A stretch of DNA of 64,000 bases from Bacteroidota bacterium. Lineage in GTDB: Bacteria > Bacteroidota > Bacteroidia > 2-12-FULL-35-15. Shown here in pieces: positions 25,601 to 33,813 of this stretch; within the stretch, counting starts at the first letter, position 1, and each line of letters starts with the position of its first letter. The position numbers were made by a program, and so were the translations under genes. The notes below the pieces were generated by a model. The model did no database searches and had not been told where the DNA came from. It saw nothing but the letters and a program-made list of their open reading frames with translations. The stretch is taken from assembly GCA_005772895.1 (NCBI GenBank), contig SXIH01000036.1, forward strand, positions 1-64,000, read 5' to 3'.

Positions 25601-27669
25601 GTTCTTTCCAATATATACCTAATAAAAGAGGTTGGGAGCAGGCTCACTTTTTTCAATTTAAAAATGATGGCTATCAATATGTGAGTTTTAATCGACCATT
25701 GAGAAAATTTGAGTTTGCTGAAGATTTAAAAAGTTTAGAGTGTAATAATGGAATGTCCTGGTTAGTTGGTTGGCTTAATGTGAATTATAAAATAAATGGT
25801 AGTCTTGAATATGAATCGAGCTGGGCAATTCCAGGATTTACAATTGCTGTTTTTGACCCTGTAAGTTCAGCGCATTGGAAATCGGTTGCAACTGGTCCGC
25901 CATTATATGAATCTCAATTTGGTAGTACCACCTATGAACCAATCGGAAAAAAAGATGATGCGTTTGACTTTTATGATAGTGATTCTATCAATAGAGCTAA
26001 AATCACCAATTTTATTATGAATGATATTCCAAATGGTTACCATGTTTTAGCTTATACTCAGGATTTACATTCTATTCCTTCTTACGAAGAAGATCTATAT
26101 GTTGCATTTGAGTCGATTGGAAGTGCGCAGATTAGAACAGTCCCATCTTCGCGCTCTTACATCTTATTTGGAACAAAAGGCAATCCAATTGGTTCAGCTA
26201 CTGAGGTTGTTGCAGACTCGTTAGACTCGGCTATTCAATTAGATACAGCTTTATCAAGCAACTGGAATGAAGGTTCTATTTCTTCACCAATTATTGGTCC
26301 AGCATTAAGTTGGGATTCTTTATCATGGAAACAACATCACATTGATGGCGTTTCAACAGATGATAGTGTTATTGTTAAATTAATAGGAATTAAATCTGAT
26401 GGTTCAGAAGATTCACTTCAGGTTTTTAATTCTTCTCAAGTAGATATTCCAAATTTAAGTTCGTATGCAGATGCAAGTATTTATCCTAAAATTCGGTTGG
26501 TTGCATATATGAAAGATGATACGTTGAATACTCCTCCGCAAATGGAGCGCTGGCAAGTCATTTACACGCCCGTCCCCGAAGCAGCCATCAATCCGGTATT
26601 GGGTTATTATTCTTATGATTCGGTTCAGGAAGGACAAGATGTGATTGTGCATCTTCCAATTCAGAACATCAGTGAATATGTTTTTCCCGATAGTTTATTG
26701 GTAACTTATTGGATTGAAGACGCAAACAGTGTTATTCAACCGCTTCCTTCTAAATTAAAAAAATCGGGATTTGCTCCAAGTGAAGTAATTATGGATACAA
26801 TTAATATTGATTCAGAAGGTTTCCCGGGAATGAACGCTCTTTGGGTTGAAGTAAATCCGGTTACTCCGATAGATACGTTGGACTTACCAAAAACACAATT
26901 AGAGCAATATCATTTTAACAATATCATTCGTATTCCTTTTAATACTTCTACAGATAAAATTAATCCTTTGCTAGATGTTACTTTTGATGGAATTCATATT
27001 TTGAATAATGATATAGTTTCTGCTAAACCAAATATTTTAATTCAACTAAAAGATGAAAATCAATTTTTAGCATTAAACGATACTGCCGATTTTAAAGTAT
27101 TTGTTCAAAAGCCATCTGCATCTCTGCCTGAGAGAGTGTATTTCGGCTCTCTCTTAACGTTTACTCCTGCAGTACTACCAAACAATAGTTGTAAACTTAA
27201 CTATACTCCTTCGTTGTATGAAGATGGCATTTATCAATTAATTGTTCAAGCGAAAGATAAGTCCGATAATCAATCGGGTGCAATCGATTATAAAATAAAA
27301 TTTGAAGTCATTAATAAGGCTACAATTACAGAAGTAATGAATTATCCGAATCCATTCTCCACTGCTACACATTTTGTGTTTACACTCACGGGATCGGAAG
27401 TGCCAACTTATTTCAAAATTCAAATTTTAACCATCACAGGAAAAGTAATAAAAGAAATTACAAATGATGAATTAGGTTTATTACATGTTGGAAGAAACAT
27501 TACAGATTATGCCTGGGACGGGAAAGATGAGTTTGGCGACCAGCTTGCTAATGGTGTTTATTTGTACAGAGTTGTTACAACTATCAGAGGTGATGAAATT
27601 GAAAAACGTGAAAGCGGTGCAGATCCGTATTTCAAAAAAGGATTCGGTAAAATGTTCTTAATCCGTTAG
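22684..27669 (+). CDS. Type IX secretion system sortase PorU-like (C25 family), long form
   Basis: A 1661-residue secreted protein with a signal peptide (residues 1-20). The C25 (gingipain-type) catalytic pair is visible: H631 in FFGHASGSG and C662 in ANGCYSGDI. PorU removes the C-terminal sorting domain of T9SS cargo and attaches the protein to the cell surface. Past the protease domain come beta-sandwich modules, a region with ITWKPSFNFNP and YYWRVSPDS repeats, and a FlgD-like end (YAWDGKDEFGDQLANGVYLYRV). Canonical PorU proteins are roughly 1100-1300 residues, so this is the longer PorU2-type form, coupled to a PorV-type gene. No frameshift is seen. Confidence 0.87.
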   Translation: MIKRLLAVCLIVFVTFQVKSQTYGNEWINYSQFYYKIKIAQNGVYRIDSATLAAAGIPIATINPKFLQIFNKGVQQYIYVEGESDNVFNGNDFIEFYAEKNDGSLDSLLYTNSSFVPNPYYSLINDTAVYFLTWNGLTTNNRMNVDSASDYSSYVPDNYFFKDVVSEFHTGYYDGETQPSGTDSRYTKSEGWFDANVINLGGTGNYSISTPNVYSSGPMAKFKSVVLGASRNVSFTPDHQLQINFNSSLLVDTSFTGYEANKFTYGIPSASLSATNSVLFNSVNPGAWTSNRTVVSYINVKYPHDLNLEGSSAFTLYVPDSPQPKTFFSFTNFNSSGTIHFYDLTNAKRIKVVSDGTIDSVLIPNSLEEKKCFIISNGFISSVSTLIPVSPTSQFVDYGSMLLDSAYIIVTHKSLMTSALTYQAYRSSAAGGFHNVLLSDIDQLYDQFSYGVIKSPLSIRGFSNYLINTFPTPPKNLFLLGKSYHMQLLRNDPTYYAGDLVPSFGNPSSDNLFTAGLSGGVFVPAIPTGRLAAKTTTDIDYYYNKVTLYENQAPAEWMKQVLHFGGGNDLVQQASFKNYLLGYEATIEDTLFGGNVATFLKTSSAPIDINTSDTLEQFMNDGVSLLTFFGHASGSGFDLSIDDIDSYNPLPGHYPFMLANGCYSGDIHSTDITTSEDYVIKYDKGMIGYLASVGLGIPYALNMFSSEFYKQTALRNYGKNVGSTIRNVIDSLDTPSLTDPVVIATLNEMTLHGDPAIIINSHQKPDYKITNSDVYFDLTQITDSIHIYIVRTNIGMATGDTIFTRANRTFPNGTTQAYYNFSLAPTFKDTVLIKIPWDPSKDIGLNKVQVTLDYFNRVDELNELNNETTDINFIINGGDVVPVYPYEFAIIPKDTITLKASISDMFAPLRNYKFQIDTCDTFSNPLEESALISSTGGVITWKPSFNFNPLTVYYWRVSPDSTSPSNTFIWRESSFQYIPNKRGWEQAHFFQFKNDGYQYVSFNRPLRKFEFAEDLKSLECNNGMSWLVGWLNVNYKINGSLEYESSWAIPGFTIAVFDPVSSAHWKSVATGPPLYESQFGSTTYEPIGKKDDAFDFYDSDSINRAKITNFIMNDIPNGYHVLAYTQDLHSIPSYEEDLYVAFESIGSAQIRTVPSSRSYILFGTKGNPIGSATEVVADSLDSAIQLDTALSSNWNEGSISSPIIGPALSWDSLSWKQHHIDGVSTDDSVIVKLIGIKSDGSEDSLQVFNSSQVDIPNLSSYADASIYPKIRLVAYMKDDTLNTPPQMERWQVIYTPVPEAAINPVLGYYSYDSVQEGQDVIVHLPIQNISEYVFPDSLLVTYWIEDANSVIQPLPSKLKKSGFAPSEVIMDTINIDSEGFPGMNALWVEVNPVTPIDTLDLPKTQLEQYHFNNIIRIPFNTSTDKINPLLDVTFDGIHILNNDIVSAKPNILIQLKDENQFLALNDTADFKVFVQKPSASLPERVYFGSLLTFTPAVLPNNSCKLNYTPSLYEDGIYQLIVQAKDKSDNQSGAIDYKIKFEVINKATITEVMNYPNPFSTATHFVFTLTGSEVPTYFKIQILTITGKVIKEITNDELGLLHVGRNITDYAWDGKDEFGDQLANGVYLYRVVTTIRGDEIEKRESGADPYFKKGFGKMFLIR

Positions 27670-29075
27670 TGCTTTCTTTCCCTAAGCATAATATTATACT
27701 TCAATCCATCAGAACTTGATTTTCCTTGGTAGAATAGATAATCCAGACTATCTGTTTTTATCAATTTTAAATTTCCACCCAAGTGATCGTTTTCAGAAAT
27801 ATTTGAATAATCATTCGTAAAAACAGGATTGTTTTTGTGGGCAGTAAAAGTTTTTCCACCATCGGTAGATAAATAAATTCCGAGCTGTGTATCGTTTACA
27901 TTTCCTGATTTATCCATATACATTCTTTTTGTAATGTAATGATGCCATGCGCCCATTTTAAATTCTTTAGCTCCCGCAATCATCAATTGAATTGAATCTC
28001 CTTTTATTTCAATGTTGCATGGTTCTGATGTGCCTATTGCACTCCGCCAACCTGTATGTTGTTCTATAATTGGATTGTTTGCTGATTCAGTCCACGATAT
28101 CAAATCAAAAGAAGTTGCCATTCCAATTCTTTCTAAGCCTTCTTTATTTTTCCCATCGTAAAATAAAATAAAACCCTCTTTGTGTTTTTTTACTTTCGCA
28201 TAAAAACATGCTTCCTCATTCCATGCTCCATTTTTTCCTGTTGTAATTATAGGATCTTCAGTAATTTTATAAGGACCTAAAATAGAATTTTCTGATATAG
28301 CTATTCCAATAGTTCTTTTTCCTTTATCATTAAATCCATCTAAAAATAAAAACCATTTATTATTAAAACGCACAATATCTGAAACAACAGGAGTAGCAAT
28401 AGTTGAACTTGTCAATTTACATGATTTAAAATCTTCAGCTTTTAAAATAGGTTTTCCATCATTCGCTGGTTCCCAATTGTGCAAGTCGCCCGACATAGCT
28501 GCATAAATTTGAACCTTAGAAGTATCGCATTCGTTTACTATCATTATCCATTTTTTAAGAATGCTATCATATTCTATAGAACCAAACGAAACACTTTTGC
28601 CTGTAAATTCAGGCCAAAACTTCGGGTCAATGATTGGTTTTTTGCTTTTGTTTACAAATCCTGAAGGATTTTGATTCCAAAATACAATGCGTTGATTTAT
28701 TTGGGGGAAGCCATTTCCTCGAACAATATTTCCTAAGCGGATAATTTTTTTAGAAATGTCAATACCTGAAATAGTTCTTAAATTTTCAACACCAGCATCA
28801 TACAATGGTTGGTCGTTTCCCCAACCGATCATCCAATTCGATAAATTTGAATTGTTCAGAAAGAAATTTTCAGGCATTTTAATTGTAATAGATGAATCTT
28901 GGATATTTATTTCTTCAACAATTATGTATTCGCCTTCTACAGTATTGTCTTGCTCATAATTCACAATCATACAAGGTTCATCCAAAAAAGAATTAAAATC
29001 TTGTTTATCGATTTGTTCGGTACAAGAATAAAGTAGAAAAAGGATTGAAATGACAGAAAATTGAATTGTCTTCAT
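27666..29075 (-). CDS. Lipoprotein with GH43/GH32-like five-bladed beta-propeller fold
   Basis: A 469-residue lipoprotein; the lipobox is LLYSC with the lipidated Cys at residue 18. The body has repeated blades of the glycosidase propeller type: WIMIVNECD, FLFLDGFND, GPYKITEDPIITTG, FILFYDGKNKEGLERIGMATS and LDYLFYQGKSS. This pattern is common to GH43, GH32 and GH130-type proteins, but I cannot place the catalytic acids with confidence, so enzyme activity is not assured. It is convergent with porU (4-bp overlap) and divergent from the gene at 29139. Confidence 0.7.
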   Translation of the reverse strand: MKTIQFSVISILFLLYSCTEQIDKQDFNSFLDEPCMIVNYEQDNTVEGEYIIVEEINIQDSSITIKMPENFFLNNSNLSNWMIGWGNDQPLYDAGVENLRTISGIDISKKIIRLGNIVRGNGFPQINQRIVFWNQNPSGFVNKSKKPIIDPKFWPEFTGKSVSFGSIEYDSILKKWIMIVNECDTSKVQIYAAMSGDLHNWEPANDGKPILKAEDFKSCKLTSSTIATPVVSDIVRFNNKWFLFLDGFNDKGKRTIGIAISENSILGPYKITEDPIITTGKNGAWNEEACFYAKVKKHKEGFILFYDGKNKEGLERIGMATSFDLISWTESANNPIIEQHTGWRSAIGTSEPCNIEIKGDSIQLMIAGAKEFKMGAWHHYITKRMYMDKSGNVNDTQLGIYLSTDGGKTFTAHKNNPVFTNDYSNISENDHLGGNLKLIKTDSLDYLFYQGKSSSDGLKYNIMLRERKH

Positions 29076-29138
29076 AATGCTTGGTGTATTATACCATTTA
29101 TAATTATAAATTAGTACAATAATATTTTATTAAATGTA

Positions 29139-29765
29139 ATGAAAAAAGAGCAAGCACTTATTTTATTGCTGATTTTGTTTTGTGGATTTCAATGTTTAGT
29201 TGCACAATCCTCCTTCAGAAAACTTTCCCGACCCGAAAAATGTTGGGTTGTTTTTCATCCTGTAAAAGCGAAAAAAGCATTAAAAGTTACAAAAGAAGTT
29301 CAAGCGGTGATTGATTCTGTTAAAAAAATCGGAGTAATTGGGATAGATAATAATGGCGGTCAGCTTGACGCCTTTAAACATGCTTATTGGATGGCTAGTT
29401 TGTCTTTAGAAATTGGAAGAAAAGAGGCCTTAAAACTTGGGAAAGCACATGAAAAAGGGAATTATTTGCAGTTCAAAAAAAATCAATTTGAAGATATGGC
29501 TTTGCCCGATTCTGTGAGCTCCGAAATGGACCTTAGAAATAATGAAGCAGGAGTAAATAGTATAGGAAGATGTCATTTTCCTATTACTCCAAAAGAACTT
29601 CAAGAACATATATTGATGTTATTAAAAAGTGATGAGCTTTTTATTATAAAAAAGGATGAAGATGGAAATTTTTTAACCTGCAAGGACGAAGCTGTAATAG
29701 ACTTAACTAAGTGGAAAGGGAAGTGGGGAAATCCTAAATGCCTGACACGTTTTCTCTATCATTGA
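29139..29765 (+). CDS. Secreted DUF6973-like protein
   Basis: A 208-residue protein with a signal peptide ending CLVAQSS. The central block GGQLDAFKHAYWMASLS...KAHEKGNY and then MDLRNNEAGVNSIG resembles the DUF6973 family (DAFRHAYWNA and MDLxNN motifs), in which conserved His, Asp and Asn suggest a hydrolase-like pocket. The specific reaction is unknown. It lies 28 bp upstream of lnt. Confidence 0.65.
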   Translation: MKKEQALILLLILFCGFQCLVAQSSFRKLSRPEKCWVVFHPVKAKKALKVTKEVQAVIDSVKKIGVIGIDNNGGQLDAFKHAYWMASLSLEIGRKEALKLGKAHEKGNYLQFKKNQFEDMALPDSVSSEMDLRNNEAGVNSIGRCHFPITPKELQEHILMLLKSDELFIIKKDEDGNFLTCKDEAVIDLTKWKGKWGNPKCLTRFLYH

Positions 29766-29771
29766 TTTTAG

Positions 29772-29779
29772 TATCTTTG
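29772..29779 (+). promoter_or_regulatory. Candidate -7 box TATCTTTG for lnt
   Basis: Matches TAnnTTTG and lies 14 bp before the TTG start of lnt. TTTT around 29750 is about the right distance for a -33 element. Confidence 0.5.
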
Positions 29780-29793
29780 CGAATAACATTTTT

Positions 29794-31383
29794 TTGAAAA
29801 AATATCAGCTATATCTTTTATCAATCCTTTCGGGATTACTCTTAGCATTTGCCTGGTTTCCACACGGCTTTGTACCGCTTTTATTTATTGCATTTGTACC
29901 GCTCTTACTAATTGAACATACTGTTTTTCAGAATCAGGAAAAGTATAAATCACGCACTGTTTATTTCACGTCATTCATTGCTTTTTTTATTTGGAATTTA
30001 CTCACAACTTGGTGGCTGAAAAATGCTTCTTTTGGAGGGGCTGTAATTGCAATTGGATTAAACACCGTTTTTATGTCGTTTGTTTTTTTATTTTTTCATA
30101 AAGTAAAAAAACGAATTGGAGAAAAGTGGGGCTATGTCATATTTGTTTCTATTTGGATTGCTTTTGAATTTCTTTACCATGGCGACCAAATTTCCTGGCC
30201 TTGGTTAACACTTGGTAATGCCTTTGCCGATTCGGTTGATGTTATTCAGTGGTATGAGTATACAGGAATATTTGGAGGTAGCTTGTGGGTACTTGTGGTA
30301 AATTGTCTTTTGTTTTCTTGTTATTTAAGCATTAATAAAAAGAAAATTATTTCACTGATTGCTGTAATTGGTTTGCCAATTATTAGTTCATTTTATCTCA
30401 TAATTTCTTCGAATGAAACTTGTAAACCTTTAACGTACAAAATTGTTATTGTTCAGCCGAACATCGATCCTTACAACGAAAAATTTTCCGGAACTTATGA
30501 GGAGCAATTACAAAAAATGTTGAAGTTGGCAGCTCAAAAAACAGACTCCACAACAGAATATGTTGTACTGCCTGAAACAGCTTTGATTGAAGACATATGG
30601 GAAGATGAACTGGAGCAGACAAGTTCAGTAGTCACCATAAAAAAGTTTCTGACAAACTTTCCAAATCTGAAAATGATTATTGGAGCATCAACAGCTAAAG
30701 CTTACAAACCAGGGGAAAAACTATCGGAAACAGCCAGAAAATTTTATAACTCAGATGGGTATTATGATGCTTATAATACGGCATTTCAATTTGATAATAC
30801 CGGAAAAATTCAGCAATACCATAAATCAAAATTAGTTCCCGGAGTGGAGCAGATGCCTTTGCAGTTTATTTTTAAATATCTTGAGCAATTTGCAATGAAA
30901 ATGGGTGGAACGAGTGGCAGCTTAGGAGTACAATCTACAAGAACTGTTTTTTCCTCAGCTGATAACAAATTTAAATTTGCTCCTGTTATTTGTTACGAAA
31001 GTGTATATGGGGAATATGTTTCTAACTACATAAAGAATGGAGCAAATGTTATAGCTGTTATCACAAATGATGGCTGGTGGGGAAATACTCCGGGACATAT
31101 TCAACATTTAAAATTATCAAGTTTAAGAGCAATAGAAAACAGAAGATGTGTTGTTCGTTCGGCAAATACAGGAATTTCCTGTTTTATTAATCCATACGGA
31201 GAAATTTTTCAAGCAACAAATTACTGGGAACCTGCTGTAATTTCCGGAAATATCGAGTTAAACAATAACCTTACTTTTTATACACGATTCGGTGATTATA
31301 TTGGCAGAATAGCAATGTATTCTGCATTTTTATTGATCATTTATTCAGGGTTAATTAGGTTTAGAATTATTAAAAGAAAGTGA
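29794..31383 (+). CDS. lnt: Apolipoprotein N-acyltransferase
   Basis: A 529-residue inner-membrane enzyme that adds the third acyl chain to the N-terminal Cys of lipoproteins. The start is a TTG at 29794. About seven N-terminal helices are followed by the nitrilase-like periplasmic domain with the expected triad: E261 in VLPETAL, K344 in YHKSKLVPG and C400 in VICYESVYGEYV. NDGWWGNTPGHIQH and RCVVRSANTGISCFI complete the active-site loops. A final membrane helix closes the protein. It serves the many lipoproteins of this genome, including GldB. Confidence 0.96.
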   Translation: MKKYQLYLLSILSGLLLAFAWFPHGFVPLLFIAFVPLLLIEHTVFQNQEKYKSRTVYFTSFIAFFIWNLLTTWWLKNASFGGAVIAIGLNTVFMSFVFLFFHKVKKRIGEKWGYVIFVSIWIAFEFLYHGDQISWPWLTLGNAFADSVDVIQWYEYTGIFGGSLWVLVVNCLLFSCYLSINKKKIISLIAVIGLPIISSFYLIISSNETCKPLTYKIVIVQPNIDPYNEKFSGTYEEQLQKMLKLAAQKTDSTTEYVVLPETALIEDIWEDELEQTSSVVTIKKFLTNFPNLKMIIGASTAKAYKPGEKLSETARKFYNSDGYYDAYNTAFQFDNTGKIQQYHKSKLVPGVEQMPLQFIFKYLEQFAMKMGGTSGSLGVQSTRTVFSSADNKFKFAPVICYESVYGEYVSNYIKNGANVIAVITNDGWWGNTPGHIQHLKLSSLRAIENRRCVVRSANTGISCFINPYGEIFQATNYWEPAVISGNIELNNNLTFYTRFGDYIGRIAMYSAFLLIIYSGLIRFRIIKRK

Positions 31384-31459
31384 TTTTTATTTAATTTTAG
31401 ATTTTAAAGATTATTTGACAATCTAGAATTTTAAAATTCAAAAAATTTAGAATTTGAAT

Positions 31460-32476
31460 ATGAAAATAGGAGTACTACTAATAAACTTAGGCACACCCGA
31501 CAGCCCCTCCACATCGGATGTTAGAAAATATTTGACCCAATTTTTAAATGACCCACGAGTAATCGAAATAAATCCAATTGCCCGATTTTTTTTGGTGAAT
31601 GGAATTATCGTTCCTTTTCGTTCTTCTAAATCTGCAAAGTTGTATGAAAAAATATGGACTAAGGAAGGTTCTCCTTTATTGACAAATAGTGACAAAATGA
31701 AAGTGTTATTGCAACAGGCTTTGGGAAATGATTATGTTGTTGAATTAGGAATGCGTTATCAAAACCCAAGTTTGGAATCTGCATTAAATAAATTGAAAGC
31801 AGAAAAAGTGGATAAAATAATTATGATTCCATTGTATCCGCAATATGCATCATCCAGTACAGGTTCTTCCGTTGCAGAAGCAATTCGTTTAATGCAAAAA
31901 TGGGAAGTTACTCCATCGTTTGAAGTTGTTTCAAAATTTTATGATAACCCCGGTTTTATTGATGCTTGTGTTGACCGAGCAAACAAATATAATATTAACG
32001 AATACGACCATATCATTTTTTCTTATCATGGCTTACCCGAAAGTCATATAAAACAAGGTTCAGAACATTACGGAGGGAACACATGTCAGCTGGGAAGCTG
32101 TTGTGATAAAATAACTAAGAATAATCATTATTGCTATCGTGCAAATTGTTTTGAAACTACAAGACAATTAGTAAAACGCTTAAATATTCCGGAAGGCAAA
32201 TACGAAACTACTTTTCAAAGCCGTTTGAATGATAAATGGATAAAGCCCTATAGTGATAAAGTTGTTGAGCAGAAAGCAAAAGAGGGTAAAAAGAAGTTGT
32301 TGATTTTTTCACCAGCCTTTGTTGCCGATTGTTTAGAAACAATTTATGAAATTGGAACGGAGTACGATGAAATTTTTAAAGAACATGGAGGTGAAAAAGT
32401 AACATTGGTTGAAAGTTTGAATGATTCGCCAATATGGATAGAGGCAATGAAAAATATGGTGTTGAAAATGAAATAA
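31460..32476 (+). CDS. hemH: Ferrochelatase
   Basis: Inserts iron into protoporphyrin IX (or coproporphyrin III, depending on the heme route), the last step of heme synthesis. I chose ATG 31460 (MKIGVLLINLGTPDSP); a TTG two codons earlier is less likely. FSYHGLPESH carries the catalytic His, and FSPAFVADCLETIYE contains the second conserved acid. Five Cys in CQLGSCC...CYRANC lie just after the catalytic His. In some bacterial ferrochelatases, internal Cys residues of this kind bind a [2Fe-2S] cluster; that is an inference here. Confidence 0.95.
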   Translation: MKIGVLLINLGTPDSPSTSDVRKYLTQFLNDPRVIEINPIARFFLVNGIIVPFRSSKSAKLYEKIWTKEGSPLLTNSDKMKVLLQQALGNDYVVELGMRYQNPSLESALNKLKAEKVDKIIMIPLYPQYASSSTGSSVAEAIRLMQKWEVTPSFEVVSKFYDNPGFIDACVDRANKYNINEYDHIIFSYHGLPESHIKQGSEHYGGNTCQLGSCCDKITKNNHYCYRANCFETTRQLVKRLNIPEGKYETTFQSRLNDKWIKPYSDKVVEQKAKEGKKKLLIFSPAFVADCLETIYEIGTEYDEIFKEHGGEKVTLVESLNDSPIWIEAMKNMVLKMK

Positions 32477-32485
32477 AAAATGTTT

Positions 32486-33367
32486 CTACGCTTTAGGATG
32501 AATTATACTATTTCTAATCTCAGTAATTTTATCCTTTATTTGTTTTAATTGATTGTCAGTAATAACAATCTCTTGCATAGTTTTTTTATTTTGGATTTCC
32601 TCAGAGTATTTTATATCTACTTTGTTATAAATAGTTTGTAAATCTGTTAGCTTAACAATTAAGTCACTAATTTCCTTTTTATCTTTTGAATTTGATAAAA
32701 TAGCTATGGTGCTTTCCAAAAACAATTTTTGTTCACCAATTAAATGAACTAATTTTTGTTCCTTATTTTTTGCCTGAATATTTGTGGTAAGATATAGGCC
32801 TTCAATAAAACTACCGGTAAGAATTAAATATGCTTCTTCTGTTCTTTCACTTAGCAGCAAATTTTCATGAAAATTATTAAATGAATTCAATGTATAAAAT
32901 GTAACGGAATCTTTATTATTTACATTGTCTTTAAAAGCTTTAATTTTAGCCGGATCTGCAGGACCAAGAATTTTTAATTCATCTGCAAGTTTTACAGCAG
33001 TTATAAAATAGTTAATAGAGGCTTGCTTTTGATCATATACATTTGAATAACCTAAATCAACCGCATAGATTCCTAAATTAATAGTTTTATGAAAATCAGA
33101 AGTAGTTTCATTTTTTAAAGGAGACAAAAGGTCTTCAAAATAGGTAGGGCATGCTTTTTTTATTGCAGAAGCTACTTGCATTGGAGCTGGTAAACTGTGC
33201 ACTTGAGAAGGAACAAGGCTATCAGTGTTTTCATCAGATTTTGCAAGGCTATCTTTTGCTATTACTGTAGTATTTTCAGACTCTGAACTATTACCACAGG
33301 AAACAAAAGTTAAAGATGTTGCCAATGAAGCAAATAATATGAAGCGATAAAAAACCATTACTCTCAT
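32486..33367 (-). CDS. Lipoprotein of unknown function
   Basis: A 293-residue lipoprotein with the lipobox FVSC (Cys24) followed by a low-complexity Ser/Glu/Thr linker (residues 25-60). The rest is strongly helical with repeated Lys/Glu-rich heptad-like stretches, for example near the C-terminus (DNQLKQIKDKITEIRNSI). I recognise no family. It faces the hemH gene with a 9-bp gap. The surface or periplasmic location is clear; the function is not. Confidence 0.75.
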   Translation of the reverse strand: MRVMVFYRFILFASLATSLTFVSCGNSSESENTTVIAKDSLAKSDENTDSLVPSQVHSLPAPMQVASAIKKACPTYFEDLLSPLKNETTSDFHKTINLGIYAVDLGYSNVYDQKQASINYFITAVKLADELKILGPADPAKIKAFKDNVNNKDSVTFYTLNSFNNFHENLLLSERTEEAYLILTGSFIEGLYLTTNIQAKNKEQKLVHLIGEQKLFLESTIAILSNSKDKKEISDLIVKLTDLQTIYNKVDIKYSEEIQNKKTMQEIVITDNQLKQIKDKITEIRNSIIHPKA

Positions 33368-33439
33368 GTTGCAATTTTTAGTTTGTGTAAATATAAAAAT
33401 TTATATCTAAAATGGATAAAAATGATAAGGTTATAAAAT

Positions 33440-33471
33440 AAAAAAACAGCCATTTCAAAGAAATGGCTGTT
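33440..33471 (-). terminator. Rho-independent terminator of the 37.7-33.5 kb operon
   Basis: An 11-bp perfect stem (33445-33455 with 33461-33471; AACAGCCATTT and its complement) with a 5-base loop, followed on the minus strand by a T run from the A tract at 33440-33446. Confidence 0.85.
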
Positions 33472-33486
33472 TGAAAAATAATAATA

Positions 33487-33801
33487 TTATCTCGTAGCTT
33501 TAGTAAAAGCAACAGGACCTGTATTGTTAATAATTACTGGAGCTTCAGGACAATCATCTCTGTCATGATTATAATGTGATAAACAGCTAGTCATGTGACC
33601 GGGAGGAAAGCTTCCTAATGCATATAGGTATAGTCCTCCGCCACCATCAATTAAATGATAGTTAATGCCATGACCATTTAAGCAAGTAGCCAGTTCATTT
33701 AAAGCATCAGCGGCACATCCAGTATATCCGCCTCCACCATGTTGTGCATAATTAGATTGGAATCCAACAAATAATGCAATTGTGAAAAGTATTTTTTTCA
33801 T
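33487..33801 (-). CDS. Small secreted Cys/Gly-rich protein, unknown
   Basis: A 104-residue protein. A signal peptide (about residues 1-19, ending NYAQ) leads to a mature part with HGGGGYTGC, LIDGGGGLYLYALG and four Cys in all (three more in CLNG, CLSH and DDCPEAP), which could form two disulfides. Unusually for this phylum, the start is preceded by a strong Shine-Dalgarno sequence (AAAAAGGAGGAAACATG on the minus strand). It is the last gene of its operon, 12 bp after a T9SS type A protein, with a terminator downstream. No family was recognised. Confidence 0.7.
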   Translation of the reverse strand: MKKILFTIALFVGFQSNYAQHGGGGYTGCAADALNELATCLNGHGINYHLIDGGGGLYLYALGSFPPGHMTSCLSHYNHDRDDCPEAPVIINNTGPVAFTKATR

Positions 33802-33813
33802 GTTTCCTCCTTT

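Noticed and set aside
22684-27669. The 1661-residue PorU-like protein as a fusion or frameshift error
   Set aside because: The frame is uninterrupted, codon use is even and the FlgD-like C-terminal end is in place, as in other long sortases.
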